Shown one piece after another: positions 12,353 through 24,900 of a stretch of 64,000 nt of DNA; positions within the stretch are counted from its first letter, which is position 1; each line of letters starts with the position of its first letter. Source of the DNA: Scenedesmus sp. ARA3 (lineage: Eukaryota > Chlorophyta > Chlorophyceae > Sphaeropleales > Scenedesmaceae). The position numbers and the translations under genes are program-made. The stretch spans positions 1 through 64,000 of the forward strand of contig RWJK01001048.1 of NCBI GenBank assembly GCA_004335835.1. Reading direction: 5' to 3'. The notes below the pieces were generated by a model. It was given only the letters and a program-made list of their open reading frames with translations. It was not told the DNA's origin and did no database searches.

Positions 12353-12519
12353 GTAAGCTCAATGGTTGCAATCTTCAGTAGTAAGCGTCAGAAGCTCAGC
12401 ATCATAGCTCTGCAGCTTAACTTGCATCACTGCTGAAACTGACTCGCGCCAAAATGGGATGCTGTCCTCGCATACAACTGTAAACTTCAAACCACCGCCA
12501 TATTCTTGGACACAAGCAG
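12353..12519 (+). promoter_or_regulatory. Probable 5' UTR intron of copy B with an upstream ORF
   Basis: A strong donor AG|GTAAGC at 12352/12353 precedes GACTCGCGCCAAAATG at about 12441-12456, the element shared with copies A and C. The likely acceptor is AAGCAG ending at 12519. If retained, the ATG opens a ten-codon ORF that ends before the main ATG at 12526. Confidence 0.4.
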
Positions 12520-12525
12520 TGCACG

Positions 12526-14364
12526 ATGCAGGCCCAATCTCAGGCTATGTTGGTGCTCTTGGTGATTGCAGCAGGTAGGCAGACATGTTTGCGCTGATGA
12601 TGACTGGTGCTACCTTGCTTGCTGGATGCCTGCCACAACAGCGCAGCTGCAGAGTCATGCACCATCAATGTCAAAGCTACTGGCAGCTGGTGGCAGCAGT
12701 TGGCACATGCCACTCTTGCACTTGCGTTCAGCTGCAGTGTCAGTGACACCGCCAGAACACACTCAGCAGTTCTGCACCCTTGCACTTGCCCAACAGTTTC
12801 GAGAGCGATATTCCTCACCAGGATTTTGGCGTTCTGCTTTATATCTGCTCATTTCGCATGGCCTTGCAAGTTCAAATGGTGTACCTTGCACACGCATGCT
12901 TCCCTGACCTGCACCGCCCTTTCCTGCTGCTTTGCAACTTGCGTGCTGCTGCTGCTTCAGCTGCTGCACCCAGCTGCCATGCAGCTCGGCTGCTCAAGGC
13001 CAACAGGTTTGCAAACGAAGACGACCCCAGTGGCTACTCTGCCTACACTGCTGCGCGTGCCATCGACCCCGTGGCCCCTACCACCCCGCTGGGAGCACGC
13101 AATGGCAACACCCCAGAGGCTGCAGAGTCCCTCTCCAACAACCGCTGGCTGGGTGAGTCGCTGCTCTGCACAACCTCTAACAACTACTGTTGCAAGCTGT
13201 GCTGTTTTTTGAAGGGGCTGGCACAACGTAGCCGATGGACCGTGTCTTATGCTGTGCCCAGTGCTGTATAGCACAGCAGCTCCTGCGGCAGCGCGCCTCG
13301 ATCCCACTACATGCCTGCAGCTTGCGACTTCCTCCCCCGCAGCATCTGTTCCCTTTCTCAAAAACACCCGCCCAACTCCACTATACTGCCTGCCCTGTGT
13401 GCCTCACCGTCCTCACTGCACACCCCATCCCACTCTCCTCGCAGGCGTGTGGCGCGCATCTGCAGCAGGCGGCAACGGCCCTATCTCATACGGCTCTGTC
13501 GAGGCCGACCCAGTGTCCATCAACCCCGGACGCGCCAAGGAGATGGTGAAGACAAGGACTCGCAGCTCGCTGGATACCCCTGAGAGGCCCGTGGACATCC
13601 AGAACGGCGCGGTGCAGATCCCCGTGCTGGTCACCAACGGCGCGTCCGTGGTGCAGACGTGAGATTTAGGGTGCCATGCTGACTGCAGGTTGACTTCATG
13701 TTGACTGCATGTTGACTCAATGCTGATTGGGTATGCACTGGTGTACGTAGGCCAGCTCTGAAGCATGCAGCAAGTGACCGCGTATGTGTGTGAGGAGCAA
13801 CTGGTGGTGTGTGATGGTTCCAACATCAGGAGTGCAGTTCTCAGCAGACGCCAGCCGCAAACTGCTGATGCGTTCAGCAAATTTGTTGCATTGCTGACGT
13901 TGCTGGTTGCTGCTCCCTGTTGCTGCTGCAGTTACCAGGGCGCCACTGCCGCTGCCATGCCCGAAGCCATTGTGGTCAACCAGGGAGGCAAGCGCGGCAA
14001 CAGGAAGACTACCATCGCTAAGAGCATGATATCATCAAGCACATCTGCAGCACCCAAGGCCAGCACCATTGCCTCCCTGGCATCTACTGCTCAGCCAGTG
14101 GGGTCCCTGGCACTGTCAGGTGAGCAGCATGCTCCTGCAAGCAGTACTGCTGTGCGCATTGCGAAGCTGCCTGGCCGTTGGACAGGCCTCTGCACACGTA
14201 GTGCATCGACATAGTTTGGGCGCAGCAATGCGTTGCATAAACAGCAGAAGCACAGTGGCCAGCGGTTTCTGTGGCTTGGGCCTGGCTATCCACTACTGAA
14301 CCACTGCAAGAGAGCAGCAAGTTAAAGATAGGCCGAAGCTGGACTAGACCACACACCTGCTGTA

Positions 14365-14400
<36 letters not shown>

Positions 14401-14515
14401 AGGTGCTGCTAACGGCAAGATCACACTGGCGCAGGCTGACAGCGCAGTGGCGATGGCGCAGACAGAGAAGGTCGACCGCTCTGCATCCATCAGCCGCTTC
14501 TCTTGGCAGAACTAA
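12526..14515 (+). CDS. Secreted-type protein of unknown function, tandem copy B
   Basis: Five exons: 12526-12574, 12961-13152, 13445-13658, 13932-14119 and 14403-14515, 756 nt, 251 aa, phases consistent. The layout is the same as in copies A and C, with identical lengths for exons 4 and 5. Exon 2 is 15 nt longer (extra VAPTTP region) and exon 3 is 9 nt shorter. The signal peptide (MLVLLVIAA) leads into APSCHAARLL. The conserved blocks ANEDDPSGY, NGASVVQT, VNQGGKRGNRKT and LAQADSAVAMAQTEKVDR are all present and intact, so it appears functional. It is the most diverged of the three although it lies in the middle. Intron 4 ends in an eleven-unit CTG run directly against the acceptor. Confidence 0.8.
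14367..14402 (+). repeat. CTG microsatellite fused to a splice acceptor
   Basis: About eleven CTG units end directly in the CAG acceptor of copy B exon 5, so the triplet run serves as the pyrimidine tract. Confidence 0.85.
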
Positions 14516-17467
14516 GCGGCCTGCTTACAAAAGGAACCGCAGCACAACCCAGATACAGCCCAGCAAATACTGCAGGCGGGGGTGGACCTGCCTGCAATGC
14601 TGGCTGCACTGGCCAGCAGCAGTGAACTCTGAATAACAGCAGGATGCAGCAGCAGAAGAGCAGCAGCAAGACAGGGTGCACTCACCAGCCAGTGCTGGGG
14701 GCTGCTGCTGTGTGTGGAACATGTGTTCATGTGCTTAGTTTTGAACGCTGGGCATCATAGCCTGCTCAAGCACACATCCACACATGTGAGCAGGGTGCAC
14801 ATGTCGTTTCTTCTGTTTCCTGCTGCCGTCCTGCAGTTGTGGCTTTCAAACTTGGGTTGTCGGGCATGCCAAGCTGCTCTGTGTTGCAGAACACCAGAAC
14901 ACCAGAACGAGCACAATGTCGTGCAGATGCATGACGGCGCAACAGCCTGACCAGGGTCGGGGGGTGTCATATGAGGAAGCAGCATGCTGCATGAACCACA
15001 CCTTGTACCTCAACAAGCCTTTGATGATGTTAAAGATGAAGCATACTAGGCCAGGAAATGTGGCGTGCTGCCTAGTTGCTGCAGCCCTCTATTATGCTGT
15101 TGTTCTGTTCTGCGTGCGGGGCATAACAGGGGCCGATTTTGCTGGACAGAAGATGCACGGAAGAGGCACGACAACCTATCTGTGTCATGATGCTGATGGA
15201 TGCATCAGTTTACTTCAACTTCACAACTTTGCCAGACAAGCACCCATGCATCTCACCATTTCAGTTCACATACAACCGCACGGTGCTGCACCAGTGTGAT
15301 AGCATCACCCACGTGGCTACAACCTGTGTGTGCCAACCAACATGGCACCTGTTTGATTGATTTTGTGTGGCTCATCTGGCCAACTAGGACGTCATGTCAC
15401 TATGCAATGCACACGCCTGCATACGCTGTGCTTGCTTTTGCGTAGCAGACGGTGTGGCCTCCAACCCCCAGGTTGGCAGCTGAAAGGAACCTGATCGGGG
15501 GTTGATTGCTTGTTTGTTGTTGTTGCACTGGCTGCTGGCAGTGTGGTGGTCTGTTGAGAAAGTGCAGCTGTTGTGTGCTGAGGAAGCCTGCGCCCCTTGC
15601 CAGGGGCCAAATTTGGGCAAAACAGCGTCGCAACACTGCACCAACAGCACCACCATGCAGTTAGAACGTGGCTGGGTTGTAGGCAGTCTCTTTTTGTGTG
15701 GATCCACGTTAGTGGACGTGTGATTCGTTTGTCTGTTGTTTGTGATGCATACACAGTTTTTGTTTGGCCAAGGTGTATGCTGTGGGTGTTGTTCTGTGTT
15801 GAAACAGGCCTGTATGAGGCAGAAACGGGGTGTCCCTACAGCACCCCGCTTTCACATGACAAGTTACACATCAAGTTGATATTGCTGCTGTTGTTATGTG
15901 ATGATTTTCAATGTGGCTCCTGATCAGTGAGTGCCATCAGTGAAGTGTGTCCTGTGGGGGCATACATCTTGAGACGGCGGCTAGAAACTTGCAGTACCTT
16001 CATGACAGCAGGAGTGTGTGTGCTAGAGTGTGCGGTGTGTTCTGAGGTGAGCAGCTCATAACTTGGCTGGTGTCAGACCATGCACTCATTTACTTGCGTG
16101 TTTTGCTGCCCTCAATGGTGCTCGGACCCATCTGTAACTGACATTCAACCATCTGTAATGCAAACCACAAGAACAGCCCACCAGGGTTAGCGACGTTGCA
16201 GCAGCAGGCAGCAGGACTGCAACATGTTGTTGTATTCTACACCATACCAAGTCCCAAAGTGACGTTCAGGGCAGTAACTCAGTGTAATGAACAGTTATAC
16301 CCCTGTGAACCTTATGTTGGGTCTGCATACAAAAACATTGTTCAACTCTTCTTCGTATGGTGAGCACTGCCCATATGCTAGCCATGCATGGCATGTACAT
16401 GCACATGTGCAGTGAGCAAGGCACCGTGACACACAGCGTTGAACAGCTGTAGTCATCTTGAATGATTGTGCACAATGCTGGAGGGAGGCACAGCTAAATT
16501 ATGCGCTGCTTGTAAGGCAGCTGCATCAGAGCCGCTTGCCCTGCAATTGCCTGCAAGTGCTTGTGCCTGAGTGCACATTTATGAAAAACTCGTAAGCATG
16601 GAACCACCAGGCAAATTCATCACTACAAACAGCTGGAATCCTTGGCATCTGGTACTATGTACGCAATGTCCACTGCATGGTCATTTGTGGTGCAACACCA
16701 TCAAACTCCTGCCTTTTGTACTATCATAGTATGAGTAGTACGCGGTCGCTCCCTCTTTCTGCCACTTCTGTAGGGCGCGGGGCCAATGGCCATTGCTATG
16801 TAATGATTGGTATTTTGATGAGGATAAGGATAACAGTCGCTCCAAGCAAGTGGCACTGCGTGCCGGGCAGCAGCCAGACTCTGCCAGTCCAGTGCCAGTG
16901 TGGCTGACAGCTGGCCAGCAGCATGAGGGATGCCGATCTAAAGGTTTGGGCTGCATTCTGCAGGTTGGGCTGCTGGTAAGGAGCAGCGCAGCCGCAGGTG
17001 TAGTGTGCTTGCTACATGACTGTACAGCGTGCACGTGACTAGTGACAGCAGTACAGCAGCATCAGCACGTATTTCAATACGGCCATAAACAGCACTACAT
17101 GCTTCCATTGGTAAAAACTTTGATGATGTTTGAGCGAACTGGTTGCTACATCCAGGGCGATTCGGCGCCGACTTTGATTGTGCACCGATCGGCGAAGTTG
17201 CGGAGAAAGCATCTTTTCACGTGGACTTCACTTCAGTATGAAAGCCTTCATGCACCACAAGCAACATAAAGCAAAAAATTAAACTATTTTTGCTTCTGTG
17301 TATCACACAATACAATGCGTTCATGCGTCCTGAACTGTCGTAAGAGTGACAAGCATCATAGCTGCTGCCAGTACACTCGTGTAACGTAGTGTCCAATAAC
17401 GTCGAGCGACGTTTTAGGCTTCGTTCCAATGACAGAATCATCTGTAACGTGAACGTAGTGTGCTCTG
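14516..17467. other. Intergenic region between copies B and C
   Basis: About 3 kb with no reading frame I can support. Two TGTAA motifs lie at about 16134 and 16157, too far from copy B to be assigned with confidence. The spacing leaves room for a lost gene copy, but I see none of the conserved blocks here. Confidence 0.4.
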
Positions 17468-17474
17468 TATATAG
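17468..17474 (+). promoter_or_regulatory. Candidate TATA box of copy C
   Basis: TATATAG sits about 295 nt before the start codon and 95 nt before the proposed 5' UTR intron donor at 17563. That suits a TATA box with a short non-coding first exon. No equivalent was obvious for copies A and B. Confidence 0.3.
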
Positions 17475-17562
17475 CCGACGGCGTAGGACAATGGTAGCAT
17501 AGTAGAAACAACTACACGCCAGGCACGTCACCGCAACGGACGCACACATACAGCAGTACCAG

Positions 17563-17690
17563 GTAAGCATACGAGCTAGATAGTAGTTCTATCCTTTAAG
17601 AAGTATACTACTGCAGTAAATGAGACGGGCATGGCGTTTGCCTGGGTCAACGAAACTGACGCCCGCCAAAATGCTCTGCTGCTCTTGCAG
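17563..17690 (+). promoter_or_regulatory. Probable 5' UTR intron of copy C with an upstream ATG
   Basis: The donor AG|GTAAGC is at 17562/17563 and the acceptor CTTGCAG ends at 17690. Inside lies GACGCCCGCCAAAATG at 17658-17673, preceded by a CTGAC branch-point-like string. The ATG at 17671 is out of frame with the main start at 17765. Confidence 0.45.
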
Positions 17691-17764
17691 TGCTCCCACG
17701 ACCAACAGAGAGCTGCAACGATCACCTATCCCTGTCATTACCGTTTTGCAAGGCAGCGACAACG

Positions 17765-18608
17765 ATGATGCAGCTCAGCAACGTCAAGACTGTGGTGGTC
17801 CTCCTTGCTATTGCAGCTGGTGAGTCTCACCTCCAGCACAGGCGATGCATAAAGCAGCATCGAGCAAGACGTTTGACGCCTAAGTGTTGCAGTTGCTATC
17901 CATATTCATAGGTGAACTCTGGATGCTGCGTGTCTGCAGGACAGTTTCTTGGATGCTGTCAATGGCGTTCCAGGCACATCCTCTGGCTGGATCTGCTGCT
18001 TGCTGTGATCCTGCCGTGCATGCAGCACCTGACACAGCACTTACCTGCAACAGCACATGAAAATCTTACATCCCTGCTGCTATCCCAACACCCCTTGCTT
18101 GTTGCACCTGCTGCTGCAGTTGCTGCACCCTGCTGCCAAGCAGCCAGGCTCCTGCGGGGCCGCTTTGACAACGAGGACGACCCCAGCGGCTATGCTGCCT
18201 ACAACGCTGCACGCTCTATCAGTCCCCTAGGCACAAAGTCAAGGAGCGCCTACACCCCAGACGCAGCTGAATCAAACGCCAACGCAGCTTTTATTGGTGA
18301 GTGTGCTTCCAGCATCGAAGCAGTGTGCTGTTGTAGACAGCCAGGGTTGATGCAGCAGCAGCACAGTGCTAGATGCAAGATTGCTCCTAGGATAACAGTA
18401 GCTGCCCTGTGCATCTGGCACTCCTGCCTGGATTGCTAACACCATTCAGCGGGTATCCCTTCCAAAGGCATACTACCAGCTTGTGATGCTGCACTGCCAT
18501 ACAATGAGCATTCAAACCAGCTTGACTGGTACCTTGATGATGATCATCTCACCCAGCTTGCACTTGCACATCGCCCCCTCAGCATGCTTTCGCTGACTGC
18601 CATGCTCT

Positions 18609-18667
<59 letters not shown>

Positions 18668-18717
18668 NNNNNNNNNNNNNNNNNNNNNNNNNNNNNNNNN
18701 NNNNNNNNNNNNNNNNN

Positions 18718-18770
<53 letters not shown>

Positions 18771-19842
18771 GCTGCTGCTCTCTTGCAGGCGTGTACCGCG
18801 CCTCAACCGCCGGCGGCAACGGCCCTCTCTCATACAGCACAGTTGAGGCCGACCCCGTGTCAAGCAACCCTGACAGGCGCAAGGAGGCAGTGAAGCCTCG
18901 TGCCAGGTCAGCGCAAGACCTGTACAACCTGACCCCCAAGCCCATCAACCTGTCTTCAGGCGCACCACAGATCCCAGTGCTGGTGACAAACGGCGCATCC
19001 GTGTCTCAGACGTGAGTGGCCGGGGGCAGTATCATGCTGATGCTTGGATATTTGGCGGGCGCATCACTGACACAGATGGCAGTGGGGCGATGATGCAGAC
19101 GGGACAGTGGTGCTGTGCTCAGCAGAGTTGGAGATTTCAGCATAACATGTCGACAATCGTCAGTCACCTGTTGTCAGCTGCTGCAGTTTGACCAGGAATT
19201 TTGGTACTTGAGTGCCTTGGGTGCAAGGCTTCTGAGACACGCGTGCAGTGCTACAAGTCAACTGTCTGACAGGAGTGCTGCTGCTGCCAATGTCCTGTGC
19301 CTCTGCTGCTGCAGCTATGAGGGCGCCACTGCTGCTGCCATGCCCGAAGCCATCATGGTCAACCAGGGAGGCAAGCGCGGCAACAGGAAGACAGTCGTTG
19401 CCAACAGCATGCTTACAGCAACCACTGGTTTTGCGCCAAAGGCCAGCCGCACAGGCTCTTTTGGCTACACAGCTCAGCCTGTGGGCTCGCTGGCTCTGTC
19501 AGGTGCGCTGCTTGCTTTAGCTTTGGCTGCTGTTCCTGACATTTTGCTTGTATGCTTGCTTGTGTAACCTCTCGCTGCTGGTATGGGCCGAAGCTTGATA
19601 GTGCACCAGCCGCATGAGCAGCTAACTTGCATCACGTGCAAGCTGCTGTGTGCCAGCCAGTGCTGCAAGCGCTTCTCACAAGCAAGCGACCTTACCAGAG
19701 GTCCGCATATGCTGTTGCCACTCCTGCAGGTGCCGCCAACGGCAAGATTGTCCTGGCGCAGGCTGACACTGCAGTGGCGATGGCACAGACTGAGAAGGTG
19801 GACCGCAATGCACCCATCAGCCGGACTTCATGGCAGAACTAA
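17765..19842 (+). CDS. Secreted-type protein of unknown function, tandem copy C
   Basis: Five exons: 17765-17819, 18120-18296, 18789-19011, 19315-19502 and 19730-19842, 756 nt, 251 aa. Starting at the second ATG (17768) would give 250 aa. Exons 2 to 5 have exactly the same lengths as in copy A. The signal peptide is TVVVLLAIAAVAAPCC. Block RGRFDNEDDPSGYAAY is shared with copy A, followed by NPDRRKE, NGASVSQT, VNQGGKRGNRKT and LAQADTAVAMAQTEKVDR. No inactivating change is visible. Intron 2 contains a very long CTG run with a 50-base assembly gap, so its true length is unknown. Function is unknown, as for the other copies. Confidence 0.8.
18611..18779 (+). repeat. Long CTG repeat with a 50-N assembly gap
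   Basis: Continuous CTG triplets flank Ns at 18668-18717, just before the TCTTGCAG acceptor of copy C exon 3. The exact 50-N block suggests a placeholder gap where reads could not span the microsatellite. Confidence 0.9.
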
Positions 19843-21753
19843 GCAGCCTGCCTGGCACGGATGCTCAGTGAGCATCAGCCTCTGTTGACGCGCATCAGCC
19901 GTACACACAACAGCAGCGGCTGTCTTGTGGCCAAGCCAGCGCTTGGGTTAGACGATGGGTCTGGATTTGATTTGACGCCTCCAGCTATTTGATATGACGC
20001 CTCCAGCGTGCAGCTTCATTGATTTATATGCAGGATCAGCATGTTGCGTGGCATCCCAGTGGATGCTCCAGCAAGTAACCATGCCAGTAAATGACAGCAG
20101 CTGATCTTATTTCATTTCAGGGGCAAGAAGCGGGCTGCATCTACATGGCTATGCACCGCAATCAGGAGGATGTTGGTGCACTCTGCTGCAGCTGTGTGGC
20201 GCATTGATTGTCAATGCATTGCATAGCACTGGCATGGGACGTGCAGTCTTTGAGGAGCTTAGCTTGCTGCCTAATGGAAGCCATCGCCTGCCTGAATTTT
20301 ATAGCTGCATGGCTTTTTTCATCATGTGCTGCCTGGTCAGGCACACCGCAGGGGTCCCGCATGGTTTCTTATGTTATGCAAGCTGCCTGCAGCATGTGCA
20401 GCTCGTTGTGTGTGCAGCTGGCCTAAAGTGGCTTCATACCATTGTTTGCTGACCGCTTGGCGCTATATTTTTTGCGATCTAGATGTTCTGCAGGCTGTGA
20501 TTTTGCATCGCTTCTTTGCCTACACATGCATCACTGCAAGTGCATGCATGCTGCTCTGTTTGCAGGCTATCAGCACATCTCTCATGAGATGTATGGCTTG
20601 CCGTGATCAGTAAAGCATCCTACATGATGATGGACAATGGCTTCGCATCATGCAGCACGTTGCAGGTGTTCCCATCGCACAGCTTGCGCACAGCAACCAT
20701 ATGCAGCACAGCAGTTCACATGCATGGCACCATCGCATGTGCATGCGGTAAGAGCACCCTCGTCTGGTCAGGTACCTTACCAGGCAGTTGGCTGACGCTG
20801 GTTCTACAGTTGGTGAGCATGCTTGTCCTTGATGCAGCAATTTGGCAAAGGAAGTGCTTTTCGCTTGTATGAAGCATGTTCCTGCATGCAGTACTTGCAC
20901 GGCACATCACCACATGCCAACCTATGCACCTTTCTGTTCAGTGCTCAGCAGGGTCAGTAAGTGCTTGCTGTTACACGACGCAGCCACCCTTCATGCATTC
21001 ATTCGTAGCACACAGCACTTTCATGCTCAACAGCACACCTCCCATGAGATGCTGCAGCACCTCAGCAGCAGCGTTGGTTGACTTGTACTTGGGATGGCCT
21101 CCTGTTGGCTGTTCTGCACAGGCACCGCTGTTCAGGCCAACGTATTGATTGTACGGCAGGTACTTTTGCAGCAGCACATTCGCAATGATCCTGTTTGTGG
21201 GACTGCTGGGCTCAAGCAGCCCTCATTGATTGTGTTCACACGTGGCTGACGACTGCACACTTTGTAACTGATTCACAAAGTCCGCCCTGTCTCTGCAACT
21301 CAGTTAGGCAAGTCGCCCAAGCTAGACCATGCCAGGAAGTTCGAGCCACCTCCAATTGACTCCAGAGTACACCTATTCTGGTTGAGTACGAAGAGTTGCA
21401 GGAAATGCAGTCCGACTACTACGGCAGTAGAGCACCTCTAGGATGGGTGCGTGTCGTCTGCAATAAGGCTGCGTTCGGGGGTGCTGGCGGCAGGTATGCA
21501 ATGAGTCTGCTGTCAGCGCATGCCGCTCCTGCCAGTAGGGTGTTCAAAAAGTTGCAGGGAAGACGGTACATTCTGCAATAGCTTACAGCGTGGTGCGGTA
21601 CCTCATGAGGCAGCTGATCAGCAGCTCCTGTAGGATCTTGCACTACAACTGTGTTCCTGACATCACATGTCTGGAGGGCCCCGCCGCCACCATAGCTGAA
21701 AGTCAACGCATCAGCAAGTCCCAGGCCAGCAAACAGAACGATACCACGGCTAG
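19843..21753. other. Intergenic region between copy C and eL8
   Basis: About 1.9 kb in which the two genes converge. It must hold both 3' UTRs. I found no supported reading frame, RNA gene or mobile element. Stretches rich in TGCATG are common but show no clear structure. Confidence 0.45.
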
Positions 21754-21758
21754 TTACA
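21754..21758 (-). terminator. Probable poly(A) signal TGTAA of the eL8 gene
   Basis: TGTAA on the minus strand lies about 190 nt beyond the eL8 stop codon, a normal 3' UTR length for an algal ribosomal protein gene. The assignment is by motif and distance only. Confidence 0.45.
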
Positions 21759-21947
21759 CGGAGTCAGCAGCCACCAACAGCAGCCACCGCCTTTCCCAGC
21801 CATGAACAAAGGAAGCCACTGCCCAGCCGCAGCTGCAGCTACATCTCTCCTGCACCACACTTTCGCGCAGCAGCAGCAGCTCCTGCAGCTGCAGCTGCAG
21901 CTGCAGCGATGCTCACACAGCAGCAGTTGCAGCGCGCAGGAGCCCGC

Positions 21948-24900
21948 TTACACGGTCATGCGCTGTGCGAGCTCCTTGGCCAGGATGCGCTCCTTCTGCT
22001 TCTGCTTGTGCTGGGACTTGATGCCCATGATGCCGCCGCCCCACTGCACGCGCGCACCCTCGTTGAACTGGCTCTTGAAGGATTCCACCAGCTTGCCAAA
22101 CTCGCGCTGGTCCTCGTTCTTCACGCCGGTCACGGCCAGGGCAGCGGCGTTCTTCTGGTGCACGATGGCGCCCAGGCGAGCCTTGCCCTGCAGGAGGCGA
22201 GAGAGGCGGCGAGTGGCGGAGGTGCAGGTGAGTAGGTATGTAAGACGGCAGCACGGGAAGCCTTTGCAGGAAGCACACGAGACACATGCGGCCGAGACTA
22301 GAAGCACCATACAGCATTGAACGGGGTCACACGTCATGCCACCACCGCTTTTGCCCAAAGTACCAGCTCGTCCATAGTACCAGCTGAGATGAACAAACGC
22401 TGGAACAGCACCCTGCTCACCAACACACAAAAAACAACACGACACAGATCAGTACAGCCAGCCCCGCACAGCCCCGCACCTTGACGATGCAGTAGGGCAC
22501 GCCCATCTTCTTGCACAGCGCGGGCAGCCACACCACCAGCTCGATGGGGTCCACGTCGTGGGCGATGACCACCAGCTGCGCCTTGCCGGCCTCCACCAGC
22601 GTGGTCACGTGGTTCAGGCCAAACTTGACCACCAGGGGCTTCTTCTTCTCCAGCTCCTGCAGGAGTGAGAGTGTGACAACGAATGTGACAAGCAGAATGA
22701 GAATATGAAAATAGAGTGAGAGCAGTGGGCGGGCAGTGTCACGTGGGTCGGGCCAAACTTGACCACCAGCGGCTTCTTCTTCTCCAGCTCCTGCAAGGAG
22801 GAATAGTGTGAGAGTGTGACAGCAAGGTGAGAGGAGGGTGTGACAGAGAGACTTTGACAAGCCTTCTTTGACAGAGAGAGTGAGAGATGGTGAGGAGGCG
22901 GTGCGGCAAGAGTGACACAATGCTGACAAAAGGTTTTCCTGCAAGCCATGACAGAGTGCCAACGTCGATGTGCATGCTGGGACCGTGTCGTGTGTGATAC
23001 TGCAAACCAGCGCAGTACAAGTGCAACTGCAAGCGATCATGCTGATGCAATGGCCGCAGCTGCTGCAACAGCAGTCACATACGGACATTTCACCGATGCA
23101 CATTCCACAGACACATGCATGCAGCCCAGGCGGTTTCTCTCAGCATCATGTAGCAACCATCTTGCAGAAGATAGGGTGGCACTTGGCGCGAGTGCAGAGA
23201 CACAGCAAGATATCAGCACCATTGTATTGGCTGCATGACACTGCTGTGTTCGTTCCTGTCCGCGCGCTGCCTTTCAATCTCCCGTAACAGCAAGCAAGGA
23301 TCATGCAGGTACAGCGGTGTGTGGCCTGTACGCCATGCATAGCACCACAACACATGCTGCAGCCATCTCTGCAGCTGTGTGCACTCCGCCAGCTGTCTTG
23401 CTGTTGCTGTCAGCTGCACAGCTGCATGCATGCATACAGATAACACAACGTGCACAGCCATGCGCGCCCCGTAACATGGCACCTTGGGAGTGTTTCCGTC
23501 GGCCACATGCCACAAGCGCAACCAAGGGGCACCAGGCGCCCCTCAGTGCACCGTGCAGGGAGCAGCGCACGGCCGCGCTGTTGCCGCAACATGATGCACT
23601 GCTGCTGCTGCCGAGTGGCTGCTCTCTGGGTTAAAGCGCTTATAACCAAGCGAGCCTGGTGTTGCGCTATATGCGGGCGGCGGCAGCGCATCCGCAGCCA
23701 GTCAACGCAGCATCAGCAGGAGCTTTGACCAAGTCAACGCCCCGCCTCAGCATGCAGTTGAGCATGGCGCGTCAGCCACATGCACGCACGCAGTGGTACC
23801 GCACCCCGTCAACGAGCAGCACACACACCTTGCCGGCCTCGCGGGCCTCAGCCTCAGCCTTGAGGCGCTCCGCCTTCTGCTTCTTGTCCTCGGGGCGGTA
23901 CTTGAGCAGCAGCTTGAACAGCGTCTCGGCCTGGTTCTTGTCCTGCAGGGAGGAAAGGAAAAAGGCGGGAAGATGTAGGGTTAGAAGGTATATGCGGCAC
24001 GAGGAGAAAGCAACAGCAGCAAGGCGCGCCATAGAATGCCAGCAGCGAGCGACAGCTGCAGTTGCCATGCCTCAAGACGTGTGCACAACATACGGCCCAC
24101 GATACAGCCCTGCTGCTGTGGTTTCCTGCAAGCCGCGCTGCACTCACCAGTGCGCGGGTGACGAACTGGTTCAGCACCGGGGGCACCTTGAGGCGCATGC
24201 TGAGCACGCGGCGCTGGCGCTGCAGGCGCACATACTTGGGCCACTTGACAAAGCGGCGCAGGTCGCGCTTGGGAGCGGGGTTGCCGCCCAGGCCTGTTTG
24301 ATGACGCAGCAGCGCGGTTGCAGAGGACGGGAAGCAGCATAGGTGAGATGCAGGCCTCGCAACATTGCAAGTGGTGGTAATGTTGTCAGGCTGACTGCTG
24401 TTAAAGCAGTCCCGTCAGTGCGTGTGCTGGAGGGGGCCAGTTGCTGCCAAAAAGCTACCGCCGCAGTTGCTACTGATGCTGCTGTTTGCAGCACGGTTGA
24501 TGCCAATCCAGCAGCCAGCTGCTGGTCACTGGCTTGCTAAGGGTGCCCACGTGCAGTGGAATCCAAACGCAAGCTCTTGACCAGAAGCTGACTGCTGCAC
24601 AGTGCTGCGCACAACCTCGGGAGTGGCTTACTATAAACATAGCTGAAAGCGCTGCTGAAAACAGTCAACGCGTGGTATCAAGCAGGCACTGTCGCTACTA
24701 TTGAACTGTGCAGCAGTGTGCAGACCACACCGCTGCTCCAGCCATCAGCAACATTTGCTGCTACATGTGCAAGACAGCTACTGCGCCCACCCTGCAGGAT
24801 CAAAGACGGCCTGGCACGCATGCTGCTTAATCTGAACAGCACGAGGATGCCTACAATCCCCCAAAACCACACAACGCTAGCCAGCATAATGCAGGGCAGC

